DNA of 29,451 nt from Chalciporus piperatus (Eukaryota; Basidiomycota; Agaricomycetes; Boletales; Boletaceae). Under the pieces are notes generated by a model, which searched no databases, was not told where the DNA came from, and saw only the letters and a program-made list of their open reading frames with translations. The stretch lies in the NCBI GenBank assembly GCA_038093975.1, contig JBBPTG010000283.1, positions 1 through 29,451 on the forward strand, read 5' to 3'. Numbering within the stretch: position 1 is the first letter of the stretch; each line of letters opens with the position of its first letter. This document shows, one piece after another, positions 1 through 9,551 of this stretch. A program made the position numbers and the translations under genes.

Positions 1-2575
1 CTGGGGAGAATATCTGATCGTAGTCTACGCCTTCAACCTGTGAGAAGCCTTTGGCTACTAGGCGAGCGCGTTTACGACCATCAGACTTGACGTTGAATAC
101 CCAGCGATTTTTAATGATCTTACGATCAGCTGGTTGATCTACAATTTCATAAACCTTGCGATCTTTGAGCATCTGAAGCTCTGTTTCGCAGGCTTGTCGC
201 CAGAGTTTTTCTTCTTCGGCAGGAAGTTTGAGTATATCACGGAATTTCCATTCGCGATAGTTGGGATTACTCATTTCATCCGGAATATAAGCACGAGAGC
301 AAAGATAGTTAATCAATGCCTCTCCCCCTTCCCTGGTTATGCCTTTGATCTCGTCTTCCAAAGGATTAGAGTCGGGCATGGAACCTGGGATCGGTTGTTC
401 ACACTGCGGTTCTCGTGATGATTTGCCGTGTCCAATAAGCTTTTCCCAGCGCGATCTCTTCTCAATGTCCTTAATCTGTTGTAAAGGATGACGATCTTCG
501 CCATAGACGTTCCCAGGACGAGTAGGGGGTCGGCGTTCACGTTGAGATCGGCGAGGTGGAGCGGGAGGTGGTCCAGCTGGTGGACGAGCAGATGGCGGTG
601 TGACAGGAGGTGCAGGTGCAGGTGCAGGTGGGGTTTCCAGGTGTGCTGGCTGTGGATCAGGAGCGGGTTTAACCGCATCAGACTGATTGTCAGAGGAGTC
701 AGAGTCTGAAGACTCGTTTTCATCATTGGTGTGTCGATGTACTTCAGTGGGTGGGTGACTTACGGGCCTGTGAGGGCGTGCACCAGAACACTTAGGAAAC
801 AAATGCTCATCAAAGATGGCATGTGCCGACGTGTGCATGGAGTTGTTGGGGCGCATGAAAATGTAGTTGCGCTCACTACCAGGGGCAACACCGAGATAAA
901 TCATCAATTGTGACTTCGGTTGTAGTTTCCCTTTCCTTGTTTCATCGGGAAGATGCATGTATGCACCACATCCGAATACTCTTAGGTGGGAGACAGAGGA
1001 TTGTTCCCCTGTAAGTTTCTCCATAGGGGTCTTCCAATTCAACCTAGCCATTGGTGTACGATTGTACACGTGGGATGCATGCATAAGAGCAAATTCCCAG
1101 TAAGAATCAGGTAGGCAAGTGTGTAAACGCATCGCCTGTGCTTTGTCCATTAATGTGCGGATTAAGCGTTCCGCACACCCATTCTGCTGATGTGCGTATG
1201 GGGCGGACTGTTGAATACGAATGCCTTCATCGCGCATATATTCCGTGAATGCTTTGGAGGTATATTCGCCTCCAGCATCGGATTTCCAAGCCTTTACTAT
1301 GGCGTTGTACTGAGTGCGGACGAAAGCAATGAATTGTTTGACCATTTTAAGGGTCTGGTCCTTGGTGTGTATAAGGGTGAGCCAGGACATCGATGTGAAG
1401 TCATCGTAGAATACGACCACGTATTTAAACTTATGGTATGATTCTATCTCAAATGACTTGAGATCAGATTGGATCAACTCAAAAGGAGCGTTTGCACGCG
1501 TCTCAGTATGAGGAAACGTCCTGTTTGGCTGTTTGCCGAGTTCACAACCGGGACAAATGGGAGGATTGGACGGAATATCGACGTCCGGGAAATCTTTAAG
1601 ATGTTTGCGTGCGGCTTTGAGCATGTCACACAAGGGATGACCGAGGCGGCGGTGTAGCAAGTCGTAGTCCACAGCGGCCATGCTGATAGGCTTGGCATGT
1701 GGTTTGACGGTTGGTGCTTTGATCCAGTACATGGTATCTCGACCATGTGAGTGAAAAGATAGTATGGTCTTTTTAATGCAGGTATCTTGGAATTCAATAC
1801 CGTTCGGAACAGCTTTCAGTGTAAGACACTGATCTTTGAGGAGTGTACCCATCGAGATAAGCTTGATGTTACAAGTGGGCATGTATATGGTTGGCGATAA
1901 CCGCACGGTGTTCCCATTGAACTCCACAATCACTGTGCCGATGCCAAGAATTGGCGCATGACCGTTCGCTGTCTGTGAGTACTCTGGCTTGGTAAAAGCA
2001 TTGTACTCGGCAAAATCGTTCATATTATTTGTGAAATGAGCCGAAGCTCCTGAATCTAGCAGCCATAGGTCTGCTGGTGTATCATACACATCGCTTTTTT
2101 GCTTGCCCTTATTGTTCTTCGAACAGTTATCACACAGTGAGAACGGGGTAGCAGTAGATTCATTTCTATCTACTACATCAGACATATTGTTACGCAATAT
2201 AAAATTCTGAGGCGAAGGCCGCACATCAGTGTCTGTGTAGAGAAAAAGCGGGAATGGGACTTGCCAGACGTCAGCGGCCCCAAAGTCGAAGTACTGAGAG
2301 ATAAACTCGTCAGGTGCTTCATCGCCCAAGGAGACGGTATCCTCGTTTTCCGCTTCATACTCCTCGTCGAGGGGCATGATGGAAGCAATCTCCATCTCCG
2401 CGTCTTCAATTGTTTCCTCCAGGCGCTCTAAAAGAGAGCGGGAGGGGGTTTTGTGAATTCGGGAAAAACCAGAGGGGCCGAAATAGGCCGCACCGAGCTG
2501 GTTCTGGAGTGTCCTGTGGTCATTGACCGGGAAGGACATCGAGGCGCCATCCTTCTTGTAGAAGGGCTGTGGCGG
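1..2575 (-). CDS. pol: Copia Pol polyprotein: protease, integrase, start of RT (partial)
   Basis: One minus-strand frame is open from about 2575 to the window edge with no stop. In order it shows an acidic linker; an aspartic protease motif LLDSGASAHFTNN (about 2060-2020); a GAG-pre-integrase zinc region LLHRRLGHP followed by CPGC (1650-1530); an integrase core with QSDLKSF, FYDDF, WKSDAGGEY and HQQNGCAERL, giving Asp, Asp, Glu candidates (1480-1160); a Pro/Ala-rich linker (about 700-540); and an RVT_2-type RT start, KNRWVFNVKSDG and RARLVAKGFSQVEGVDYD, ending in the window at IFSP. Upstream the frame is closed by a TAA near 2578-2576. It lies in the -1 frame relative to gag and overlaps gag's end by about 150 nt, so expression would need frameshifting or an indel has separated the two. 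Confidence 0.92.
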
Positions 2576-3026
2576 TTAGCCACGGGGTCGAGCGTACGGA
2601 CAGTCTCAATGGTAGGGATTACACCCAGCCGGTCCGCGAGGGAGATGGCGGTCTGGGTGTGCGGAAATGCGGGGGGACCATATTGATGTGCGCCAGTAGT
2701 GTGCGCGAGGGTACGAGGGTTGACGACAGGGGAGGTGAAGATGGTGGAGGCCGGGCTGAGTACCGGAGCGTTGGAGAATGAGGAGAAGGCGAAGGACACT
2801 GATGCATCGTTCACATTGGTGCGACGTTTGTCGCGCTTCTTCTTGCCCTTCTCCGAGCATTTACCTTCTCTGTGCTTCTTCTTCTTCTGCTCGCCGTCCG
2901 GCTTCTGCAAGGCAGAGGACTCCTGTTGTTGATTAAACTTGGGGTCGTCCCCCTTCCGCTTCACAGCGGAGATCTGGTTTGCCTGCTGAGCAGGCTGCGC
3001 ATTTTTTGGCGCACGACAGGAGATAT
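2428..3026 (-). pseudogene. gag: Copia Gag, C-terminal part (separated by LTR insertion)
   Basis: Continuation of gag on the far side of the solo LTR. It starts at the LTR junction and ends at a TAG at 2428-2430. It holds a Gln-rich stretch, then a strongly basic block (KKKKHREGK, KGKKKRDKRR) and a Ser/Pro-rich part with SLADRLGVIPTIETV. I see no CCHC zinc knuckle; the Lys-rich block could serve as the nucleic-acid-binding element, which is inference. The last ~45 codons look like out-of-frame pol sequence, so the functional gag-to-pol switch may lie near 2576. Confidence 0.7.
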
Positions 3027-3502
3027 TGTTACGAACGCTCCATTCCTTATCCTAATCATGCCCACATTCCATTACGCTTACTAGGTTTCTCTTCGTCTCT
3101 TGGACTTAGTCGTTTCACTTTCTCTTTTGTTATCTTATCTTATCGCATCATGTGACTTACTTACATAAGTTAGGTCTAGACCTTTGCTTACTAACTGATG
3201 ACTCACCGCTCACTCGTCAGCATCAGTCAGCATTACTCATCATATGACTCACACTTACTCATTCCGCAGTAGAGCTAGTTACGCCATTGGCTAGTAGTCA
3301 GTATGAGTCATACCCAGTCACCTACGATAAGGTTTAGCCACAACATGTACAAACATTGACAATAGTATATAAACCCGGGTCGACAAGCACTGGACTACCC
3401 AGTCTTGTTCTCCTGGAGTTTCCTCATCGAACCTCAGCCAAGTTCATCGGCTCGCTATTGTCTAGTGCGAGTCTTAGCTCTTAGTTGAGTTGAGTCGTTT
3501 CA
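3027..3502 (+). mobile_element. Solo LTR inserted in Copia gag
   Basis: A 476-bp segment that starts TGTTACGAAC and ends GTTTCA (TG...CA) is flanked on both sides by the 5-bp direct repeat GATAT (3022-3026 and 3503-3507). It interrupts the gag frame, which closes at a TGA in the LTR end. A TATATAAACC box near 3366-3375 suggests promoter orientation on the plus strand. The start TGTTACGA and the TATATAAACCC box resemble the Gypsy LTR at 9057-9551, so it is probably a related Gypsy family. A solo LTR is the usual product of LTR-LTR recombination. Confidence 0.93.
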
Positions 3503-4123
3503 GATATGCTGCTGATAAGCAGCGATGACGCGTTGTTCAATTTGCACCAGGGTAGGTGCAGCAACGGCGGGAGTGGCGGTGGTGACGACGGTTGGGACGG
3601 ATCTCTCGTTGACGGATTTCACGACGTAGTCGGCGTAGGCGGGGAGCTTGGCCAACACGAACATCCGCTGGATGTTGTCTGGGATCGTATATGTAAGAGT
3701 GTTCAGCTTCACGAACGAGCTGTTCAGAGCGGCGAATGTCTTCCCCGGGTGGTCTTCCTTGGGGAAGTTGATAGCGAGCATCTTCTGTATTTCTGAATAC
3801 GCGGCGGCATCTGACGTAGAGTCGTACCGCGTTTTGATTGCGTTCCAGAGCGAAACGGAGTCGGGGTGAGTAGTGAGAGGGAACTGGCTGGCGACATGCG
3901 TTGCTAGGTGCATGCACATGGAACCGAGGACCTTATCATCATCGTCTTGCCACGCATCGATCTGAGCCTGGGTGGCAGGCGGGGTATCAGTGATGGCGGG
4001 CATCGCGCGCACCATAACCTTCTGCCATAGACCCTGAGAGCGGATATAGTCCTGCATCTCTTCGGCCCAGTGAGTATAGTTGGTGCCGTTAAGGCGAACG
4101 ATCTCCTTGAGTGTGGAAGACAT
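3503..4123 (-). pseudogene. gag: Copia Gag, N-terminal part
   Basis: Gag probably begins at the ATG at 4123-4121 (MSSTLKEIVRLNGTNYTHW); an upstream in-frame ATG would extend it to 4279, but the leader-like sequence there argues for the inner start. The protein has the UBN2/Copia-gag layout: LNGTNYTHWAEEMQDYI at the N terminus, a middle helical region (LWNAIKTRYDS) and a C-terminal capsid-like half (MLAINFPKEDHPG, FVLAKLPAYADYV). The frame ends prematurely where the solo LTR enters, right after AAYQQHI; reading across the LTR to 3026 continues in the same frame. Confidence 0.85.
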
Positions 4124-4395
4124 AGTAAAGTATCTAGTGGGATGAGGTGTCAGCATTGCCTTTAATCGAAGAGGAGAAAAGGGAGCGGGTGCGACCGCGT
4201 CAGCGTGAACGCTCAGAACCCATATCCTAGGGGGACATAGTCTCCCCATGGATTCTGACTCATAGTAGTCATGTCCCATCTGAGCGTGACCACATCATGA
4301 GGGATGCTCAGCGGTGAAACCGCACAGAGCGACTAAACAGTCTTGTAGGCAAGAACACCAGAGTAGTCAGCGGCGCTTTCGCGCACAGCTGAGCT

Positions 4396-4412
4396 ACTCA
4401 GGGCTCATAACC
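4396..4412 (-). promoter_or_regulatory. Copia primer-binding site (half initiator tRNA-Met type)
   Basis: Immediately inside the 5' LTR the minus strand reads GGTTATGAGCCCTGAG. This is complementary to the anticodon stem-loop of eukaryotic initiator tRNA-Met (GGGCTCATAACC, with the CAT anticodon in the centre), not to the tRNA 3' end. Copia-type elements of insects and some fungi prime from such an internally cut half tRNA. About 270 bp of untranslated leader (4124-4395) separate it from gag. Confidence 0.8.
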
Positions 4413-4596
4413 TGTTGAGAGGGTTCCGATGAGGAACTACTTCTGGTGCTTACCGAGTGTTGAGGTTGTTGAGTAACGTCGAATGTTGTGGTTACAAGTC
4501 AAGTTATATTAGAACTCAGATCGACTGAGTCCGAATGTGATATAGAACAAGCATGGTAACTACCTTCTATACTAAGAATGTACGCTATGTTCAACA
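4413..4596 (-). repeat. Copia 5' LTR (184 bp)
   Basis: On the minus strand it runs TGTTGAACAT ... CCTCTCAACA, a TG...CA repeat with inverted tips (TGTTGA/TCAACA). The left edge is set by the primer-binding site and the right edge by the point where Gypsy RT codons resume. A short LTR of this size is usual for Copia. The matching 3' LTR should lie left of the window. Confidence 0.82.
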
Positions 4597-6573
4597 GTTC
4601 GCTCATTCCTTGGCTTTGCCAACTTCTATCGACGCTTTATCCCAAATTACTCCTTAGTCGCCCGCCCTTTGATCGATCAGACCAAAAAGGATCATCAATG
4701 GGACTGTTCCTATCTCTCCCAGTCCTTTGGTGATACTGAACGGAACTACGATATCTATGATCGTGAACTCCTCGCTGTGATCCGTGCACTGAAAACCTGG
4801 CGACATTATCTCCATGGCTCTCCCTTCCCTGTCCAAGTGTTCACTGATCACAAAAACCTAACCTACTTTCGCCAACCCCAGAATCTGAACCGCCGGCAAG
4901 CCCGCTGGCTCCTCGATCTTGTTGACTTTGACCTGAAAATGATTCATGTTCCCGGCTCATCCCTCGCCGGTCCCGATGCCTTATCAAGGTGTGCTGATCA
5001 CTTTCCCACCAACGCCGATGACAATACAGGTACCACTCTACTGCCACCCTCCCTATTTGTCCACGTCATTGACGCCGCCATGAACAACCACATTTCCAAT
5101 CTTTCCAAAGATGACTCATTTCTCCTTACCGCATTACAAGCCATTGACGGCGATATCCCGGCGCCATTCCGATCCCGGTTGGCTGACTGGCAGACGACCA
5201 ATGGCGTCCTGACCTACCAAGGTCGGGTTTACATCCCACCGGACGAGAACTTATGTCGCACTGTCGTTCAGTGCTGCCATGATCACCCCACTGCCGGCCA
5301 TCCGGGTGATCTCAAGACTAGGCAGCTGGTTGCTGCGGAATTCTGGTGGCCTGGTCTTGCACAGTTCGTGTGCAAGTACATTGAAGGATGCGCAACCTGC
5401 CAACAGAATAAAGCGAACACACATCCAACTACTCCATCCTTAATGCCCATACCATCGAAGAACTCCAAACCGTTCCAGCAAGTGTCTTGTGACCTAATCA
5501 CTGACCTGCCTATGTCCAATGGCTTCAATTCTCTATTGGTCGTGGTCGACCACGGGCTTACAAAGGGGGTAATTCTCTACCCTACTAGGAAAACTGTCAC
5601 CGCCGAAGGGATCGCCTCCCTCTTTTTCCACAAAGTCTACCTGAGATTCGGCCTCTACGACAAAATCATCAGTGACCGAGGACCACAATTCGCATCCGAG
5701 TTCGCTCGTGAACTAGGGCGAATTCTCGGATATGACCTTTCTCTCTCCACTGCCTACCATCCCCAATCCGATGGGGAAACTGAACGTGTCAACCAGGAAG
5801 TAGAAACCTATCTCCGAATCTACTGTGGAGATAACCCCATATCCTGGGCTGATTCTATCTCCCACGCCGAATTTGCACACAATCATCGACCCCACTCTGT
5901 CACTGGCAAATCCCCGTTCTATCTCATGATGGGATATGAACCCCGTCCCCTTCCTTCAGTGATCGCCGACTCCGCTCTACCCGCTGTCGAACTTCACCTT
6001 CACTCCCTCAGTGCTGCCAGAGACAAGGCACTCGCCTCGCACGAGCTTGCCAGACAAGTGATGTCCACACGAACTCGACAGAAGTTCAAACCATTCGCCA
6101 AAGGAGACAAAGTCTGGCTAGAAGCTAGAAACCTCAAACGGTCCCTTACCTCCCTGAAGTTCGCTCCGAAACGAGAAGGACCCTTTACCATCACACAGGT
6201 CTTATCCCCGCTATCTTATAAACTCCGCCTCCCACAAACATGGAAGATCCACCCCGTGTTTCATGCTTCTCTGCTATCGCCCTATCGCGAAAACCCCGTA
6301 CACGGACCGAACTTCCCGGCTTCACCACCTGACTTGATAGAAGGCGAAGAAGAATATGAAATCGAAAAGATTCTCTGACACCGGAGTTTCTCCGGACACC
6401 ACTCTTACCTAGTCCGCTGGAAAGGATATACGGCTGATGAAGACCGCTGGCTCAAAGAAGCAGACCTCACACATGCCAAGGACGTCCTAGAAAACTTAAA
6501 AAAAGCTCACCCGTCCGCCTTCCCTTCTTCCTCAAGATCCCCATCTTCTATCAGACGCAAAACTCGCCGCTGA
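4597..6573 (+). pseudogene. pol: Gypsy Pol: RT end, RNase H remnant, integrase, chromodomain
   Basis: The frame opens at RSFLGFANFYRRFI, the end of the RT connection. After QWD it jumps to CSYLSQSFGDTERNYDIYDRELL, so roughly 50 codons that normally carry the first RNase H aspartate (TDAS-type motif) are missing near 4703. Then come TDHKNL, an HHCC zinc finger (HPTAGHPGD ... CATCQQNK), integrase motifs SCDLITDLP, DRGPQFASEF and AYHPQSDGETERVN (Asp, Asp, Glu present), the GPF/Y-like segment KREGPFTI, and after an in-frame TGA at 6376-6378 a chromodomain (YLVRWKGYTADEDRW). The TGA would be CGA by one C-to-T change. The frame ends at TGA 6571-6573. The displaced 5' end, the RNase H gap and the nonsense codon make this copy inactive. 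Confidence 0.9.
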
Positions 6574-7323
6574 AACCATGTCCGCTCCTACCACCCCTTC
6601 GTCAACTACTATGTCTTCCATCTCTTCTCTGTCTCGTTCTTCTTCTTCTCCTACTTACCCCCCTGGTTTACCTATTCGTTCTCTACCTATTCAACCCACT
6701 CGTCCCTCCTCTCCAGAACCCTCTAGCCCAACCGTCGCTGAAGCTGGATGGAACACCACCGGTCTCCCATTAAACTCCGCTGGATGGCCGATCTTGCAGG
6801 AAGACCTAGACGCCCCCACTCATATTGCCACTACTCCCACTGTCAGAGTCCTACCCATTGAGTTACCACTCACCGCCCATCGTCTTCGCGACGAGTTGAT
6901 GGATAATGCCGTCATGGATCGCATGTCCCAAGTCTTGCTTGACTCGCGTCTCTCTGTACCCATTGGCGCCCACCTTGATCTGGGGTCACCCCTCTTTGCC
7001 CTTTACCGCGCCTACCTGCAAGCATCCCGTCTTGCCAATCTTCCTCCTTCCCTGACGACGGTTCACCAAGCTCATTCGGAAGCTGCCTCCCTCCACAATA
7101 TCCACGGAGATCTAATTACCAACCTCAGCATTGCTCTCTATGAGCTACGGATGCCGGAGTTTCTGGATGACCTAGACCGCTACCTCAGAGAATCCACCTC
7201 TGCAGCTCAATCTCCAACCCCTGTCATCGGAGTTTCTACCTCATCTCTTCCCTCGTCGACACCCTCCGCGTCTAGCTCCCCTTTGAACGATGAAGAGGAA
7301 GCAGTGTTCTTTCGTGCAGAACG

Positions 7324-7820
7324 TGTTATAGTATTTAAAAACTTTTCAAACTTTTGCCTACAATGGTATTCGAACTCTGGACATTGTCTACAACTTAGGG
7401 GTCAAGCCGGATTCATCTTAATCCGCTCTGGTAGTCCCTGTAGCATTACATAATCTATTACATAATCAGGTCATGTGACAAAGGTCCAGACTTAGATGAG
7501 TCAGCAATGATGTCATGGCCTAGACCCTAATCCGTGCCTGGTACCTTTTTCTTATCATCGTTCCATTTACCTTATCTATCTTTCCCTTTTTTCTTATCAT
7601 CGTTCCATTTACCTTATCTATCTTTCCCTTTGTGTTTTCCTTATTCGGCTGTTGGTCTGTGCGCACTTCTCAAAAGTATATAAGTAGCCCTGTACTTATT
7701 ACAGACTCCAGTCTAATCCATTTGTTGCTTCACCGCAATTAAGCTTTAGTACTCAGCATATTCCTTCGCAAGGCTTAGTGTTGCCTTAAGTCCCCGCTGT
7801 GTTGTGACCCAGTCATAACA
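7324..7820 (+). mobile_element. Solo LTR (497 bp) in the Gypsy second ORF
   Basis: Begins TGTTATAG and ends CATAACA, giving TG...CA with inverted tips, and is flanked by the 5-bp direct repeat GAACG (7319-7323 and 7821-7825). A TATATAAG box lies near 7677. It contains an imperfect ~50-bp tandem repeat (TTCTTATCATCGTTCCATTT type) around 7548-7630. Removing it restores the host ORF frame. The sequence differs from the neighbouring LTRs, so it marks another family. Confidence 0.93.
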
Positions 7821-7984
7821 GAACGTAACCACATTACCTCGCAACGACAACGGACTGGCACCATACCTCTATCCACCTCACATCCCCAGTACCACGATGC
7901 CTGCTTCGTATGTCACCGACTGGGCCATATACGTGTCCACTGTCCCGTATACCAGTGTCCCACGTGCTTCCGCTGGGCACCCGG

Positions 7985-8745
7985 TGTAAGAAAGCTAAAC
8001 CCTCTGTAGGAATAGAAATCCCGAGAAGGTTAGTAGCAAAAGATAAAGAAGGGTACGATAAGTTCGACCCTAAAGGGATTCCAGGGAATGAAGACAAGCA
8101 AAAGGACTCGTTTCCGGCGTACCAAACCGTTGAAGAACTGGAAAATGATGTTCCGTACGAACAAACGGATGTTCCGGACCACTTCCTTGCGGTTAGGACT
8201 AGTGGAACGAAGGTAAGAACGGACGGAAAGTGTGGACGAAGGTTCCGGAGTTTTAGAGAGAGAGGTTGTTGCGTGGAGAAAAGAAAGGTCGATTCAAAAT
8301 AAGCAAAGTACAGTCTTTTATAGTCCGGGCATACCCGAGACTCTGATAGCGACAGAACGCTGAGTGACAGTACTGGACTAAGTATAGACAGAATAGATGA
8401 CAAGACGAAAAGGAATGAGTAAAAGTAAGGAAAGTGCGACAATAAGGACGCATAGCAAGGTTAGAGATCATGGAATGGAAGGGAAGCTTACCAGCGAATC
8501 ATATCATACCTGGACAACGGTTTCCGGGGACACGGAGGACGATACCTGTAAACCAAACAAACGATCCGTGGTTTCCGTATACCACGGAACGACGGGAACG
8601 GGACGTGATGGGGACGGAAAGCCGTGTGTGCGGCGGAAGAGGTTGGAATATATATGGAAACGAAGGAAAGGCGTCGAGGAATGTTGAGAATGGGAAATGG
8701 GGGTAGAACGCCGGCTGCAAGCGTAGGGAATATGCGTTCCCTACA
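7985..8745 (-). mobile_element. Solo LTR (761 bp), minus orientation, in the second zinc knuckle
   Basis: Read on the minus strand it starts TGTAGGGAAC and ends TTCTTACA. CCGG precedes it at 7981-7984 and follows it at 8746-8749, so the target duplication is 4 bp (5 bp, CCGGT, if the terminal T is counted differently). A TATAAAAG box on the minus strand near 8314-8323 supports this orientation. It splits the second Cys-His knuckle of the Gypsy downstream ORF, and the flanking codons rejoin in frame. Open frames inside it look incidental. Confidence 0.85.
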
Positions 8746-9048
8746 CCGGTCACATTCAAGGTCGTTGCCCACTTAGGCGTGGACAGAGACATACAACCAC
8801 ACTACCTGTTGCACCCTCTTCCCGTTCCCGCCGATCAACCAATACCAATCGAGCTGCTCGATGCCCCCCTCCACTCTATACCCGCATCTCAGGTGAGACT
8901 TATTCACGCGACGACGACGAGGCCACTCTCTATGACAGAGATGATCCAACCGACGATGTCGGATATGCAAACATGACCGGTTCTCCAGGCCACTACGGGT
9001 TAAGCATTTGACTAGCGTTTATCTTCGTCGATGACTTGATTCTAATAC

Positions 9049-9056
9049 GGGGGTAA
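9049..9056 (+). promoter_or_regulatory. Gypsy polypurine tract
   Basis: A run of five G followed by TAA sits directly before the TGTTAC start of the 3' LTR, about 37 bp after the stop of the second ORF. A purine tract at this position primes plus-strand DNA synthesis in LTR elements. Confidence 0.6.
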
Positions 9057-9551
9057 TGTTACGATCACCCCATTCTTTCCTTTCCCATTACCTTGTACTA
9101 CAGTCCTAGTCGCTGGTTCAAGTCCTGCCTAGGCCACTTATCTCTTACTGCATCTTAGTCAGCGAATATTCCTTCATGTTCTTTCACCTTCTACACTTCG
9201 TCATCGCTGACACATACGCTTACTGAGCATGACTCATATGCTTACTGAGCATGACTCATCGTTATTCGTCATAGCTCATTCTGACTCATTCTGACTCCTT
9301 CTATGCCTGCCCTTAACTTGTTCACTTATCTATATAAACCCTCGAGTCTTCTCCTGTAACCTTAAGTTAGACCTACACAATTTAGCTTGGTCATTCCTCG
9401 CTTCCTTTGAACCCTCTGAGAGTCACCGTCCCACTCTTGAACGGACGCTAGGCCTTAACGTGGACATCCCATCATTAAGCTACCTTTGAAACCCTTGTCT
9501 TTGACTAGGCTTTTGTGTCTACACTTTGACCTACCCGGTACAAGTGTAACA
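9057..9551 (+). repeat. Gypsy 3' LTR (495 bp)
   Basis: Starts TGTTACGATC and ends AGTGTAACA (TG...CA, inverted tips TGTTAC/GTAACA). A TATATAAACCC box is near 9331. Short internal repeats of the GACTCAT/TGACTCATTCTGA type occur at about 9230-9300. Its 3' ~220 bp recur in inverted orientation at 15925-16144, so the family has at least one other copy in this window. Confidence 0.85.

Larger units (their letters stand above)
1..4596 (-). mobile_element. Ty1/Copia LTR retrotransposon, 5' part (runs off window)
   Basis: Read on the minus strand the order is LTR (4413-4596), initiator-tRNA-type primer site, gag, protease, integrase, start of reverse transcriptase. This protease-integrase-RT order defines Ty1/Copia. 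The RT C-terminal half, RNase H and 3' LTR lie left of base 1. The right edge at 4596 is fixed because base 4597 resumes the RT codons of a Gypsy element, so this Copia inserted into the Gypsy; the expected 5-bp target duplication would be GTTCG (4597-4601), with its partner outside the window. Pol is open throughout, but gag is split by a solo LTR, so this copy could only move with helper proteins. Confidence 0.9.
6578..9011 (+). pseudogene. Gypsy downstream ORF with Ser/Pro-rich N terminus and two zinc knuckles, split by two LTRs
   Basis: The ATG at 6578 lies four bases after the pol stop. The coding parts are 6578-7323, 7826-7984 and 8750-9011; the two gaps are solo LTRs, and removing each one (with one copy of its target duplication) keeps a single open frame. 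The N terminus is rich in Ser, Pro and Thr; the middle is helical (AHRLRDELMDNAVMDRM); the C-terminal part has CFVCHRLGHIRVHC (CX2CX4HX4C) and a second Cys-His cluster that begins CPTC and finishes at GHIQGRC across the second LTR. The tail is acidic (DDDEATLYDRDDPTDD). In Ty3/Gypsy elements CCHC knuckles normally sit in gag, upstream of pol, so this is either a relocated nucleocapsid function or a separate RNA/DNA-binding accessory protein. I do not recognise a named family. Confidence 0.75.
4597..9551 (+). mobile_element. Ty3/Gypsy chromodomain retrotransposon, 3' part, with nested LTRs
   Basis: RT end, RNase H, integrase, chromodomain, a second ORF with zinc knuckles, a G-run polypurine tract and a 495-bp LTR follow one another on the plus strand. 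The 5' half was displaced leftwards by the Copia insertion at 4596/4597 and is outside the window. Two solo LTRs split the second ORF. The right flank after the LTR is ATGGG; the matching 5-bp duplication should occur left of the window. Confidence 0.88.

Noticed and set aside
600..640. GCAGGT repeats as a microsatellite.
   Set aside because: On the minus strand they encode an Ala-Pro linker in the Copia polyprotein (PAPAPAP), so they are coding.
3500..4279. Gag starting at 4279 rather than 4123.
   Set aside because: The extra 52 residues cover leader-like DNA between primer site and gag, and family similarity begins only at MSSTLKEI.
7834..8442. Minus-strand ORF of 202 codons with a hydrophobic, Ser-rich N terminus.
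   Set aside because: Most of it lies inside the solo LTR 7985-8745 and continues into the Gypsy ORF antisense; low-complexity composition, no motif.
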